A stretch of 64,000 bases of DNA from Tianweitania sediminis. GTDB taxonomy: Bacteria > Pseudomonadota > Alphaproteobacteria > Rhizobiales > Rhizobiaceae. Location: positions 558,001 to 622,000 of the forward strand of contig NZ_JAGIYY010000002.1 in assembly GCF_017813335.1 (NCBI RefSeq), in the 5' to 3' direction. A model generated the notes under the pieces. It saw nothing but the letters and a program-made list of their open reading frames with translations, did no database searches and was not told the DNA's origin. Of the stretch, positions 16,759 to 26,064 are shown piece by piece. The translations under genes and the position numbers were made by a program. The stretch's first letter is position 1; every line of letters starts with the position of its first letter.

Positions 16759-17970
16759 ATGGGCAAACAACCACTTTCAGCGGCACTGACGGGCGGCATC
16801 ATCTTGGCGACCGCCGTGTCGGCGCAGGCCGGCGGCTTCAATCGCGGCGCAGCCAACCTTGATCCGCTCTACAACGCTGGCGGGTTCGGCATCTACTCGA
16901 CAGCGATTTACGTGTCGCCCGGCCGCTCTTATTCGAGCGTGAACAGCCCCGTCACCGGCCCTTCGGGCTCCGTTGAATTCGGTGAAGACTACTGGATCCC
17001 GTCCGTTTCGGTCGGTGGTCGTATCGCAGGCGGCCTGAGCTGCGCCGGGTCCTATACGCAGCCTTATGGCGCGGACGCGAAATATTCTGGTCCGATCACG
17101 TTCCATATCGCCGAGCAGTCGCTCGAAACACATGAATACGGCCTTACCTGCGCCTATGGCTTCGACGTGGGCAAGGGCCGGCTATCGGTTATCGGCGGGG
17201 GCTTCTACGAAACGGTGGAGTTCACGCAAGGGCGCAACTTCATCGGCATCATTCCGGGCGTAACGGATATCAGCCTGCTCCAGGTCGAGTCAGACACCTT
17301 CGGTTACCGGCTTGGGCTTGGTTATGACATTCCGGAAATCGCGCTGAAGGCACAGCTGCTTTATCGCTCCGAAACGAACCACGACGATGCCACCGGCAAC
17401 TACACGAACACGCCGTTCGCAGCTTTGGCGGTGCTGACCGGTGCGCCACCCGCTGTTGCCGGCGCTCTTTATGGCACAGCCACCAGCGCCACGGCTCGCA
17501 CCGGCGCTTCCTTGCCGCAAAGCCTCGAGCTGAACCTGCAAAGCGGCATCGCGCCTGGCTGGCTCGCCTTCGGTTCGGTGAAATGGACCGACTGGAGCGT
17601 CCTTCAGAATCTGATTGTCACCGAAGGCGTCGCCGGACGCCCGTTCTCGTCCACGCAGTTCTTCTTCAAGGACGGCTGGACGATCAACGGCGGCATTGGT
17701 CACCAGTTCAACGAGAAGCTCGCCGGTCAGGTCTCGCTCACTTGGGACAAGGGCGTCAGCACCGGCTGGGATACGCTGTACGATACGTGGACGATTGCAG
17801 GCGGCCTCGGCTACAACGCCACGGACAAGTTCCAGCTTCGTGCCGGCGCAGCGGCGATCTACTTCGAGGATGGCCTGAAGGATCAGCGGTCAAGCGCTAC
17901 CGACTACACCGCAGTATCGCCATCTGAATGGGGCTATGCGCTCCAAATCGGCGCGACCCTTAAGTTTTGA
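16759..17970 (+). CDS. FadL/OmpP1-type outer-membrane channel
   Basis: A 403-residue beta-barrel of the FadL family, which carries hydrophobic molecules such as long-chain fatty acids across the outer membrane. Signal peptide MGKQPLSAALTGGIILATAVSAQA, cut near residue 24. It has the Gly-rich N-terminal GGFNRGAANLDPLYNAGGFGIY segment, repeated amphipathic strands, and ends in Phe (IGATLKF), the outer-membrane assembly signal. GGGGGAA precedes the ATG. It is divergent from the TetR-liu operon across 166 bases that hold the putative operator, so co-regulation is plausible. Substrate not known. Confidence 0.88.
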   Translation: MGKQPLSAALTGGIILATAVSAQAGGFNRGAANLDPLYNAGGFGIYSTAIYVSPGRSYSSVNSPVTGPSGSVEFGEDYWIPSVSVGGRIAGGLSCAGSYTQPYGADAKYSGPITFHIAEQSLETHEYGLTCAYGFDVGKGRLSVIGGGFYETVEFTQGRNFIGIIPGVTDISLLQVESDTFGYRLGLGYDIPEIALKAQLLYRSETNHDDATGNYTNTPFAALAVLTGAPPAVAGALYGTATSATARTGASLPQSLELNLQSGIAPGWLAFGSVKWTDWSVLQNLIVTEGVAGRPFSSTQFFFKDGWTINGGIGHQFNEKLAGQVSLTWDKGVSTGWDTLYDTWTIAGGLGYNATDKFQLRAGAAAIYFEDGLKDQRSSATDYTAVSPSEWGYALQIGATLKF

Positions 17971-18016
17971 TCTGACCCGCCAGCTTGCCCAGCAAGGGCA
18001 GGCTCAGCCCTTCAAG

Positions 18017-18047
18017 GACGATCATCCGCCTTGATGATCGTCTTTTA
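18017..18047 (+). terminator. Rho-independent terminator after the FadL-like gene
   Basis: Perfect 10-bp stem GACGATCATC / GATGATCGTC (18017-18026 and 18033-18042), 6-base loop, then TTTTA. Its end includes the stop codon of the convergent aminotransferase. Confidence 0.85.
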
Positions 18048-19157
18048 TTGTGCGGCGCTGCTTGCCGCCGCCAGGGCGCGGGGCAGGGCTTCCGCAAACA
18101 GCGCGATCTCCCCTTCGGGTCCACAGCTCACGCGGATGCAGCGGTCGAGTACCGGCGCCATCGGCTTGCGAATAAAGATCTGCTGTTCCGCCAGATTTCT
18201 CAGCACCCGCGTGGCAAAGGCGCCATCGCTGCCGCAGTCGATCGCAACGAAATTGGTTGCGGACGGCAGCGCGACCAAACCGTTGTCACGGCTGATCGTG
18301 ACGAGTTCCTGCCGGCAGGCCTGCAGCTGAAGGACCACATCCTTTAGGAACGCGTCGTCGCCGAGGGCCGCGAGAGCCGCGACCTGAGTCATGTGCGATA
18401 CGCCAAAATGGTTACGCACCTTGTCGAAGGCCCTGATCACCTCCGGCGCGCCGATGGCATAGCCGCAGCGCATTCCGGCGAGCCCATAGGCCTTCGAAAA
18501 GGTCCGCATGCGCAGAACGTTGGGACGGATCGGGTGCAGCGCGGGGAGAACGCTCGGTGGTGCGAACTCACCATAGGCTTCATCGAGAACCAGCAGCACA
18601 TCCTCGGGCAGCGCCTCCATGAAGGCAGCAACCTCGTCTGCGGGCCACCAGCTGCCCATCGGATTGTCAGGATTAGCCAGGTAAAGAATTGCGGGCTGAA
18701 GGGTTCGTGCGGCTTGCAGCAGCGCTTCAAGGTCCTCGCGGTCATCTCTGTAGGGCACGACATGCAGGTGAGCGCCGAAGCCAGCGACATGGTAGTTGAA
18801 GGTGGGGTATGCGCCGAGGGATGAAACCACTGTAGAGCCTGGTTCCGCGAACAGCCGCACGACGAGACCCAGCAGTCCGTCGATGCCTTCGCCTACGGCG
18901 ATATTCTCTGCTGAAATGCCGTTCCGCGCTGCGAGCGCCTGCCTCAGATCATGGCTCTCCGAATCGCCGTATTTCCACATCTCCCCAGCCGCCAGGGTCA
19001 TCGCCTCGGCCACGCGTGGTGAAGCGCCGAAACCGTTTTCGTTGCCGCCAAGACGAGCGCGGAATGGGCGACCGCTGGCGCGCTCCTGCGTTTCCACTCC
19101 AACAAAGGGGACGGTCTGAGGAAGGCTTTGGGCAAGCCTGGTCAAGCGCGGTGCCAT
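18045..19157 (-). CDS. PLP-dependent aminotransferase, HisC-like (class I/II)
   Basis: 370 residues with the aminotransferase fold. The cofactor Lys is in TFSKAYGLAGMRCGYAIG (SKxxGLAGxRxG). YLANPDNPMGSWW and VLDEAYGEF provide the usual Asn and Asp/Tyr cofactor contacts, and RVSCGPEGEIALF the C-terminal Arg for the substrate carboxylate. Histidinol-phosphate aminotransferase and aromatic or other amino-acid aminotransferases are alternatives that cannot be separated here; no his genes are nearby. It is a single gene between two terminators. Confidence 0.85.
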   Translation of the reverse strand: MAPRLTRLAQSLPQTVPFVGVETQERASGRPFRARLGGNENGFGASPRVAEAMTLAAGEMWKYGDSESHDLRQALAARNGISAENIAVGEGIDGLLGLVVRLFAEPGSTVVSSLGAYPTFNYHVAGFGAHLHVVPYRDDREDLEALLQAARTLQPAILYLANPDNPMGSWWPADEVAAFMEALPEDVLLVLDEAYGEFAPPSVLPALHPIRPNVLRMRTFSKAYGLAGMRCGYAIGAPEVIRAFDKVRNHFGVSHMTQVAALAALGDDAFLKDVVLQLQACRQELVTISRDNGLVALPSATNFVAIDCGSDGAFATRVLRNLAEQQIFIRKPMAPVLDRCIRVSCGPEGEIALFAEALPRALAAASSAAQ

Positions 19158-19229
19158 GTGGGGGAACCCTCCTAAAGGAACGTAAGGTGCTTAGCTGCCG
19201 CTTCGGCCGGCATCAACTCGGGTGATCAA

Positions 19230-19258
19230 AAGAAAAGGCTCGGTGTTTCCACCGAGCC
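19230..19258 (-). terminator. Rho-independent terminator of the minus-strand porin
   Basis: On the minus strand GGCTCGGTG-GAAA-CACCGAGCC (19258-19237) is a perfect 9-bp stem with a GNRA tetraloop, followed by TTTTCTTTTG. It lies about 30 bases after the porin stop codon. Confidence 0.92.
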
Positions 19259-19288
19259 GAGTTCCACCCTTGGGAGGTTGTGGGTTGA

Positions 19289-20356
19289 TCAGAAGTCGCG
19301 CTGGAAGCGCAGGATGCCGGTGTATTCCTCGGAGAACGTGTCGTAGGCGACTTCCGGGGTGATCGACATTCCAGTGACGGGGGCGAAAGGCGCGCCGAGG
19401 GAGAATTCCCACTCGTCGTCCGAACCCACCAGCGTGTCATTGTCGCTGAACCACTGCGCCGTTCCGACGATGGCAAACTTCGTGCCCAGCGGCACGGACG
19501 CGCCAGCCAGCACCGACCATTCGGAAATGAAGCCGTTCGGCGAGATGATCGAGTAGTCGCCGGCGACGCCGTCATCATCCGAAGAATAGAAGCCATCGAG
19601 CGTCAGCTTCACAGCCGTGTCGGGGATCGCGAAGCGCGCCCCGATCTTGGCACCCCAGTTCTCGTCCACGCCGTCGTACCCGGCCATGGCGCCGATCGAG
19701 CCCCAGCCGCGCGTGAAGTTGACGCCGCCTTCGAAATTGGTGTCCCAATCGGAGTTGTCGTCATTCTCCACCGCCGCCACGATGGCGGTCAGGCCGTTGC
19801 CGCTGTCATAGGTGTAGGAAATTTCACCCGAGCTGTTGAAGCCATAGCGGCCTTCGTAAATGGTGGGACCCGCATAGCCGAGGAAACGCGAATACGGCGT
19901 ATCGCCGTAGCCAACCAGGATGGTGCCGTTCGCGGTCGCCAGCGAGATCTGCATGTGGTCGAGATAGGTTGCGTTGTCGGCCCCGCTGCCCTCCAGCGTA
20001 TCCCACTGGGCGTAAATGCGGGCATAGCCTGTCAAAGTACCAAGCTCGGTTTCCGACTTCACCGTAAACTCTGGTGCGAAGCGCGCACGCTTGCGATAGC
20101 CGTCAACGTTATCGCCGTACTGGTCGCCGCCAAAGTCGCTCGATCCGATGCTTGTGATCTCGTAACGGTAGTAACCGCTCACCTTCAGGCAGGTTCCCGT
20201 TCCGGGAATATAGAAGTAACCGGTGCCGTAGACGTCGCAAACGCGAACATATTCCATTGGCTCGGGTTCTGCGATCACCACTGCATCAGCGGCATTCGCG
20301 CTCGTCGCCGCGCCGAATGCGGCAAGAGAACCGAGCAAGATCGTCTTTATATACAT
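19289..20356 (-). CDS. Alphaproteobacterial porin (Omp2-like), first copy
   Basis: A 355-residue general-diffusion porin of the outer membrane. Signal peptide MYIKTILLGSLAAFGAATSANA. The mature start (ADAVVIAEPEPMEYVRVCDVYG) and the Cys pair before and after TGYFYIPGTGTCL are typical of the rhizobial/Brucella porin family. It ends in ILRFQRDF with the terminal Phe. It is a close paralogue of the divergent porin at 21121; long blocks are the same (for example FTVKSETELGTLTGYAR and GFYSSDDDGVAG). Codons here favour G/C-ending forms more than in the second copy. TGGAGC precedes the ATG. Own terminator downstream. Confidence 0.93.
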   Translation of the reverse strand: MYIKTILLGSLAAFGAATSANAADAVVIAEPEPMEYVRVCDVYGTGYFYIPGTGTCLKVSGYYRYEITSIGSSDFGGDQYGDNVDGYRKRARFAPEFTVKSETELGTLTGYARIYAQWDTLEGSGADNATYLDHMQISLATANGTILVGYGDTPYSRFLGYAGPTIYEGRYGFNSSGEISYTYDSGNGLTAIVAAVENDDNSDWDTNFEGGVNFTRGWGSIGAMAGYDGVDENWGAKIGARFAIPDTAVKLTLDGFYSSDDDGVAGDYSIISPNGFISEWSVLAGASVPLGTKFAIVGTAQWFSDNDTLVGSDDEWEFSLGAPFAPVTGMSITPEVAYDTFSEEYTGILRFQRDF

Positions 20357-21120
20357 AGAGTGCTCCAGAAGCGCATTGTTGTGGATGCCGGAGGCTTGCT
20401 GGCGTCCCCTCTCGGTCCCCCGACCGGTGGCGCTTCTTGCCCTTTGGTGAAGTGAGTAAGATCTGATTTGCGGGTCTTCGCAATATACATCGCCGCGCCA
20501 ACCGCTTCTGTTTCGTTGAATGTGACTGTTTTGTTGTAAGCAAGTAACAAGAGCTTCAAGTGCTTGGCAGGACTGCGGAAGACCTAGGCAGGGTGGCTAA
20601 AAACTGGCTGCTGCTGATCTGGGCGGATGCTTAAACGGGAGGCAGGGGAGCGTCGCCCTCCGTGTGCTCACATTCAGGAAGGGAAGAAGTGTGACTTGCT
20701 CCGACCTTGCTAGGTCAGCAGGCTGCTCGTCCTAAGCTGACGGTGCTGCGACTCACGTCCGAGCTGTTCTTCCGGCAAGAGGCGGCTCGACGGAGTTGAA
20801 CGCGCCGGATTCACCGTGATTCCAGCTCCCTTCACCCCAAACGGATGCGCTGAAGCCCCGCAACAGAGGCCCAGTCCTTAACGAGACCTTACCCCGCCCC
20901 CCGATTTCGTGGCTTTTGTGCAACAAGGTGTTTGGATAGAGGCGATTGCAAGGGGCTGCCGCCACAATCTCGGTTGAACGGCGTGTGGGGCTGGGTAAAT
21001 GTCTGCCTCGAAGAAGGGGCGTGCAGACGCAGCTTTTTCGGCCATAGGGGATGGGGCAGGGAACGCTGTCCTTCAGCAAAATACCCAGACCCACTATCAA
21101 CTTTGACTGGAGGTCAGAAA
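20357..21120. other. 764-bp region between the divergent porins
   Basis: No convincing gene. It must hold both porin promoters and leaders. A 70-codon open frame at 20347-20559 overlaps the minus-strand porin start and looks fortuitous. TTAA-N7-TTAC at 20878-20892 resembles a CtrA box with one mismatch. The piece near 20400-20450 is C-rich with GGTC/GACC repeats and may form a leader hairpin in the first porin mRNA. Brucella omp2a/omp2b are separated by a region of similar size and orientation. Confidence 0.45.
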
Positions 21121-22206
21121 ATGAACATTAAGAGCCTGCTTCTCGGCTCCGCAGCGGCGATGATCGCTGTCTCCGGCGCACGCGCCGCTGACGCGATCGT
21201 TATCGCTGAACCCGAGCCGGTCGAATACGTTCGCGTCTGCGACGTTTACGGCACCGGCTACTTCTACATCCCGGGCACCGAAACCTGCTTGAAGATCGGT
21301 GGCTACTTCCGTTACGAAGTTCGCGCCTCGTTCGACGACTTCAGCAACGGTCAGTACGGTCAGGTCGACGAAGGCTACGGCAAGCGCGCTCGCTTCGCTC
21401 CGACCTTCACCGTTAAGTCGGAAACCGAACTCGGCACCCTGACCGGTTATGCTCGCTTCTACGCTCAGTGGGACACGTGGGATAACTCCTCGACCGGTTT
21501 CCCTGAAGGCCGCAGCAGCAATGCAACGACCATCGACCACATGCAGATCTCGCTTGCGACTGCAAACGGTACGTTCCTCGTTGGTAAGGGCGACACCCCG
21601 TACTCCCGTTTCCTGGGCTATGCTGGTCCGACCATCTACGAAGGCCGCTACGGCTTCAACAACTCGGGTGAAATCTCCTACACCTACACCGGCGCTAACG
21701 GCTTCTCGGCCATTATCGCTGCTGTTGAGAACACCGCGAACAGCGACTGGGACACGAACTTCGAAGGTGGCGTGAACTTCAAGCAGGGCTGGGGCTCGAT
21801 CGGTGCGATCGCCGGTTACGACGCAGTTCGCGAGAACTGGGGTGCCAAGGTTGGCCTCCGCTTCACCGTTCCGAACACCGCTGTGAAGCTCAACCTCGAC
21901 GGCTTCTACTCGTCGGATGACGATGGCGTGGCTGGCGTTTACTCGATCATCTCGCCGAACGGCGCGATTGCCGAGTACTCGGTTCTCGCTGGTGCCGCTT
22001 TCGCTCTGACGGAAAAGGTCGGTCTGGCTGCAACCGCTCAGTGGTTCTCCGACAACGACACCTTCGTGGGCTCGGACGACGAGTGGGAATTCTCGCTCGG
22101 CATGCCGATCTCCCCGGTTTCCGGTCTGTCGATCACGCCTGAAGTTGCTTACGACACGTTCTCGGAAGACTTCACTGGCATCCTGCGCTTCCAGCGCTCG
22201 TTCTAA
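21121..22206 (+). CDS. Alphaproteobacterial porin (Omp2-like), second copy
   Basis: A 361-residue outer-membrane porin, paralogue of the gene at 19289. Signal peptide MNIKSLLLGSAAAMIAVSGARA, then ADAIVIAEPEPVEYVRVCDVYG; it ends ILRFQRSF. Start at ATG 21121, 9 bases after a GGAGG sequence; the frame is open to 20932. Its codons are rich in GCT, GGT, GTT and CGT compared with neighbours, a pattern of strongly expressed genes, so this copy is probably the major porin. The central region differs from copy one by a longer loop near residue 120 (STGFPEGRSSN). A strong terminator follows. Confidence 0.94.
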   Translation: MNIKSLLLGSAAAMIAVSGARAADAIVIAEPEPVEYVRVCDVYGTGYFYIPGTETCLKIGGYFRYEVRASFDDFSNGQYGQVDEGYGKRARFAPTFTVKSETELGTLTGYARFYAQWDTWDNSSTGFPEGRSSNATTIDHMQISLATANGTFLVGKGDTPYSRFLGYAGPTIYEGRYGFNNSGEISYTYTGANGFSAIIAAVENTANSDWDTNFEGGVNFKQGWGSIGAIAGYDAVRENWGAKVGLRFTVPNTAVKLNLDGFYSSDDDGVAGVYSIISPNGAIAEYSVLAGAAFALTEKVGLAATAQWFSDNDTFVGSDDEWEFSLGMPISPVSGLSITPEVAYDTFSEDFTGILRFQRSF

Positions 22207-22231
22207 TCCGCTCTCCAGAGCAGATTGCAGG

Positions 22232-22258
22232 AAGGCCCGGCTCACGCCGGGCCTTTTC
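22232..22258 (+). terminator. Rho-independent terminator of the plus-strand porin
   Basis: Perfect 10-bp stem AAGGCCCGGC / GCCGGGCCTT (22232-22241, 22246-22255) with loop TCAC, running into TTTTC. Confidence 0.92.
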
Positions 22259-22313
22259 TGTTTTGGGGCAACGGGACCGGCCTAACGTCCTGGAGATCGA
22301 GGAGGGGACGACG

Positions 22314-22348
22314 AAAAAGGCCCCCGAAGCGATCTGCTCCGGGAACCT
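22314..22348 (-). terminator. Rho-independent terminator of the lytic transglycosylase gene
   Basis: On the minus strand a 13-bp stem (22348-22336 with 22330-22318; arms AGGTTCCCGGAGC and GCTTCGGGGGCCT, three G-U pairs) has loop AGATC and is followed by TTTTT. It lies about 30 bases after the stop codon at 22380. Confidence 0.85.
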
Positions 22349-22379
22349 CTAATTGCAAAAACTCGGAAGTGGCGGTGGA

Positions 22380-24464
22380 CTACCGTCCGTTGGACAGATC
22401 CGCCGCGATGTCGGTCGCACCGGACAAGCGCATCTTGTAGACTTGGTAGTTTTCCATCACGCGCTGCACGTAGTTTCGCGTTTCGGTGAAGGGGATCCGT
22501 TCCACCCAGTCGACGACGCTATCAACATCCTTGCCGCGCGGGTCGCCGTAGCGTTGCGCCCATTCCGCCGCACGGCTCGGTCCGGCATTGTAGCCGGCGA
22601 ACGTCATCACATAGGATCCGTTGAAGCGGTCGAGCTGCGTGGAAAGGTAGGCAGCGCCAAGCGTGGCGTTGTAGCCGGCGTCCGCCGTCAGCTTCTGTGC
22701 TGAATAAGCAAGCCCGCTTTTTCGCGCCATCTCCTTTGCCGTTCCAGGCAGAAGTTGAAGCAATCCCCGCGCGCCGGCGCCCGAAACTGCCGAAGGATTG
22801 AACTCGCTTTCCTGTCGCGCGATCGCATAGGCGAGGGCTTTGCCTGCGCCTGACATCTTGGCCGAAGCCGGAATGGCTCCGGTCGGATGCGCAAGGGCGC
22901 CGACATCAAGACCGCGTTGGCTGGCAACCTTCCCGATTCGCAGCGCCAGATAATGGTTGCCGCGCTTTTCGGCTTGCACGGCGAGCAGCGCCAGTTCGCC
23001 GGGGCTCGTCAGCTGTTCCGCCAGATCGCGATAAAGAACATCGGCACGCCATTCGTAACCGGCTTGTTCCAGCCGCTGGATCGCCTGTACCGCTTCACGA
23101 CCCGCAAAGTTCTGGCGGTCTGTAACGGTGGGGGAGGGATAGTCGGCAACGATCGACTGCCGTCCGAGCTTGGCCGATGCAAGTTGGCCGTAATAGGTGG
23201 TGCCGTAACGCGCCGACTGTTGGTAGTGCGTGCGCGCGTCGCCCGGGCCGCCGGCTTCGGCCGCGCGTCCAAGCCAGTAATGCGCTCTTGCCAGCGAAAT
23301 CGGTGTGCTGGACAGCTGGGCGATGCGGCCGAAATGAGCAGACGCGGTTCGCGCATCGCCCAAACTGCGCAACGCGTACCAGCCCGCGTGGAACTCCGCA
23401 TCAGCGGCACTTGTGGCGCTTTCCGCCGAATGGGCAGCGGCAACCTTGTAAGCAAGGTCGGGTTTGCCGATGTCCAGCAGTTCGCGGGAAAGCACACGCC
23501 GCTCCACCCACCATGCGTCGGGATCGATAAGTGAAGCCCGATCTTTCGGCGCGCTCAGCATCGCCGCTGCGGCAAGCGTGAACTTTTCAGCACGCCGCAG
23601 GGCCTTGGCCTGTGCGAAATAGAAGCCCGTCTTGCGCTGGGCTGCCGGAACGGCGTCTAGCAGCTTGGTGGCGTTTCGGTCTCCGCGGATCACGGCCGAC
23701 CAGGCAGCGCATAGTGCCTGCGCGCCGGCGAGCTTGGCGACGCGTTCGGCCGAAGTGATGCGGTCGTGGAAAAGCATCTGCTCCATGCGGACACGGTGGT
23801 CTGCCTGTGTCAGGACCTTGCTGCCAAACTCGCGGATGATGGCCTGTTCGTCGGCCGCCTCGAGCTTTTCCTTGTGCCAGAACGGCGCCAAAACAGCGCG
23901 CGCTCTTTTTGTGTCGTTGAGCGCGAGATGCGCGCGCGTCAGCGTCAAGGTTCCCGCGAGCGTCAGTGGCGCCGTTCCGCCAAACGCATTCACCACGACC
24001 TGCGGCGCGGCGTTCTCGCGGGCGAGTGCGCGCTCGCTGTTGCGCCGGAAGCTCGCCATCCCCGGCCAGTTGGGCAGCATGGCAGCCGCCTGAGCGATTT
24101 CGTTGCTTCCGACGGAGGGATCGGCTGAGAGCGCAATGGCCCAGGCAAGGATATGGCGATCGATCGACTGAGCAGGCAGGCTGTCGCGAACCGCGCGGGC
24201 TCGGGGAACATCCCTGGACGCGATTGCATCAAGTCCGTTCTTCAGTTGGGTGATGCTTCCGCCGCGCTGAAGCGGCGCGGAAACAGACGTGCGGGTGGGC
24301 ACAGATCCGGTTGTTGTCTGCGTATCCACATAAGCATTGATGTTGGGACGCGCACTTGGCGTAGGCGCTTTGCCAAGGTCGAAGGCATGGGCGGGATGCA
24401 AAGCCGGTAGAACGGCCAGAAGCATACCGGAGAAACCCAATGGCAGGAGCGTGCGAGGCTTCAT
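22380..24464 (-). CDS. Soluble lytic murein transglycosylase
   Basis: A periplasmic muramidase that cleaves peptidoglycan to anhydromuropeptides. 694 residues. Signal peptide MKPRTLLPLGFSGMLLAVLPALHPAHA; a long helical superhelix like the Slt70 U-domain (about 90-530); then the C-terminal SLT domain with IARQESEFNPSAVSGAGARG (catalytic Glu about residue 552), LLQLLPGTAKEMA and FAGYNAGPSRAAEW. ATG 24464 starts the signal peptide; the open frame runs on to 25403, but that part is antisense to dapA. Divergent from dapA. Confidence 0.93.
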   Translation of the reverse strand: MKPRTLLPLGFSGMLLAVLPALHPAHAFDLGKAPTPSARPNINAYVDTQTTTGSVPTRTSVSAPLQRGGSITQLKNGLDAIASRDVPRARAVRDSLPAQSIDRHILAWAIALSADPSVGSNEIAQAAAMLPNWPGMASFRRNSERALARENAAPQVVVNAFGGTAPLTLAGTLTLTRAHLALNDTKRARAVLAPFWHKEKLEAADEQAIIREFGSKVLTQADHRVRMEQMLFHDRITSAERVAKLAGAQALCAAWSAVIRGDRNATKLLDAVPAAQRKTGFYFAQAKALRRAEKFTLAAAAMLSAPKDRASLIDPDAWWVERRVLSRELLDIGKPDLAYKVAAAHSAESATSAADAEFHAGWYALRSLGDARTASAHFGRIAQLSSTPISLARAHYWLGRAAEAGGPGDARTHYQQSARYGTTYYGQLASAKLGRQSIVADYPSPTVTDRQNFAGREAVQAIQRLEQAGYEWRADVLYRDLAEQLTSPGELALLAVQAEKRGNHYLALRIGKVASQRGLDVGALAHPTGAIPASAKMSGAGKALAYAIARQESEFNPSAVSGAGARGLLQLLPGTAKEMARKSGLAYSAQKLTADAGYNATLGAAYLSTQLDRFNGSYVMTFAGYNAGPSRAAEWAQRYGDPRGKDVDSVVDWVERIPFTETRNYVQRVMENYQVYKMRLSGATDIAADLSNGR

Positions 24465-24677
24465 GTCGTTGTTTTTCCAGTACCAAGCGAAAGGGAAGGG
24501 AGCGGTCAGCCGTTGATTAAGGGTAAGTGCGCATCGTGAAGAGTGCGTAAACGGATGCGGGCGACGCCGCGGGATCGGAACATCTCTGTCTTCCGTGTCA
24601 AGACTATGGTGCCCGCCGCTGGGATCGTCTAGAAGGCTTCGCTCGCTGCTGCCGGCGGCACAACCCGTGGAGTTCGA

Positions 24678-25562
24678 ATGATGTTGAGAGGCTCGCTGAC
24701 TGCGCTCGTTACCCCGTTTACCGAGGACGGCCGGTTCGACGAGAAAGCCTTTCAAGAGTTCTGCGCGTGGCAGATCGCGGAGGGCTCGCATGGCCTGGTT
24801 CCGGTGGGAACCACGGGCGAGTCCCCGACGGTCTCGCATGACGAGCACCGCCAGGTCGTGAAGGCCTGCATCGAAGTCGCAAAGGGCAAGGTCCCGGTGG
24901 TTGCGGGTGCCGGCTCGAACAACACGCGTGAAGCGATCGGCCTTGTTGAGTTTGCAGAACAAGCTGGCGCGGATGCGGTTCTGGTGGTCACACCCTACTA
25001 CAACAAGCCGACGCAGCGGGGTCTCTATGCCCATTTCGCAGCGGTTGCACAGGCAACGACGCTGCCCATCATTATCTACAACATACCCGGGCGGTCCATT
25101 ATCGACATGACCCCCGAAACGATGGGTCAGCTCGCCGCTGACTTCAAGAATATCGCGGGCGTAAAGGACGCGACCGGCCGCACCGAACGCGTTTCGGAAC
25201 AGCGGATGACCTGCGGCAAGACCTTCATCCAGCTGTCGGGTGAGGACGCCAGCGCGCTCGGCTTCAACGCCCATGGCGGGGTCGGTGCGATTTCGGTCAC
25301 GTCCAATGTCGCGCCGCGTCTTTGCGCCGAGTTCCAAGAGGCAACGCTCGCCAACGACAAGGACAAGGCGCTTGAACTGCAGGATCGGCTGATGCCGCTT
25401 CATAAGGCGATTTTCGTCGAACCCGGCGTGTCCGGCGCGAAATACGCGCTATCGCGTCTGGGTCATGTGAAGAATGTGGTTCGCTCTCCTCTGGTGACGG
25501 TGGAAGCGGCGACGGCTGGGAAGATTGACGCGGCACTTCAGCATGCCGGCCTGATGAACTGA
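24678..25562 (+). CDS. dapA: 4-Hydroxy-tetrahydrodipicolinate synthase
   Basis: Condenses pyruvate with aspartate semialdehyde, the committed step to lysine and meso-diaminopimelate. 294 residues. Visible motifs are [30 protein letters not shown] (catalytic Tyr) and [14 protein letters not shown] (Schiff-base Lys). Two ATGs are adjacent (24678, 24681) and either may be used. It is the first gene of a run dapA-smpB-TonB-C-like. The opposite-strand neighbour degrades peptidoglycan, while this one supplies a peptidoglycan precursor. Confidence 0.97.
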   Translation: MMLRGSLTALVTPFTEDGRFDEKAFQEFCAWQIAEGSHGLVPVGTTGESPTVSHDEHRQVVKACIEVAKGKVPVVAGAGSNNTREAIGLVEFAEQAGADAVLVVTPYYNKPTQRGLYAHFAAVAQATTLPIIIYNIPGRSIIDMTPETMGQLAADFKNIAGVKDATGRTERVSEQRMTCGKTFIQLSGEDASALGFNAHGGVGAISVTSNVAPRLCAEFQEATLANDKDKALELQDRLMPLHKAIFVEPGVSGAKYALSRLGHVKNVVRSPLVTVEAATAGKIDAALQHAGLMN

Positions 25563-25587
25563 GGCGGATTGCGCCTATCTAACCAGC

Positions 25588-26064
25588 ATGGCTCCGAAGA
25601 AAAGCGACCCCAACAACAAGATTGCCGCCGAGAACCGCAAGGCGCGCTTCAATTATGAGGTTCTCGATACGCTTGAGGCTGGCCTCGTGCTGACCGGCAC
25701 GGAGGTGAAGGCGCTTCGGGAAGGCCATGCCAACATTGCCGAATCCTACGCCTCGGTGGAAGGCGGCGAGATGTGGCTGATCAACTCCTATCTGCCGGAA
25801 TACCTGCAGGCCAACCGCTTCAACCATGAGCCACGCCGCCGCCGCAAGCTGCTGGTCAACAAGCGGGAAATGGCGCGCCTGGCTCAGCATGTCGATCGCG
25901 AGGGCATGACCCTCGTGCCGCTCAAGCTTTACTTCAACGATCGCGGTCGAGCCAAACTCCAGCTCGCCGTGGCACGCGGCAAGAAGCTCCATGACAAGCG
26001 TGAAGCGTCCAAGCAGCGGGATTGGGGTCGTGAAAAAGCGCGTTTGTTGCGGGATCGCGGATGA
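25588..26064 (+). CDS. smpB: SsrA-binding protein SmpB
   Basis: Brings tmRNA to stalled ribosomes for trans-translation. 158 residues. The OB-fold core starts [35 protein letters not shown]; the basic C-terminal tail ([23 protein letters not shown]) enters the decoding centre. It is 25 bases after dapA, and its stop overlaps the next gene by 4 bases (ATGA). The tmRNA gene itself was not found in the window. Confidence 0.97.
   Translation: MAPKKSDPNNKIAAENRKARFNYEVLDTLEAGLVLTGTEVKALREGHANIAESYASVEGGEMWLINSYLPEYLQANRFNHEPRRRRKLLVNKREMARLAQHVDREGMTLVPLKLYFNDRGRAKLQLAVARGKKLHDKREASKQRDWGREKARLLRDRG

Noticed and set aside
20347-20559. A 70-codon frame between the porins
   Set aside because: It overlaps the start of the minus-strand porin, has no ribosome site and no domain; the region looks like an untranslated leader.
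24465-25403. N-terminal extension of the lytic transglycosylase frame
   Set aside because: The frame runs upstream into dapA antisense; the signal peptide and normal Slt architecture begin at 24464.
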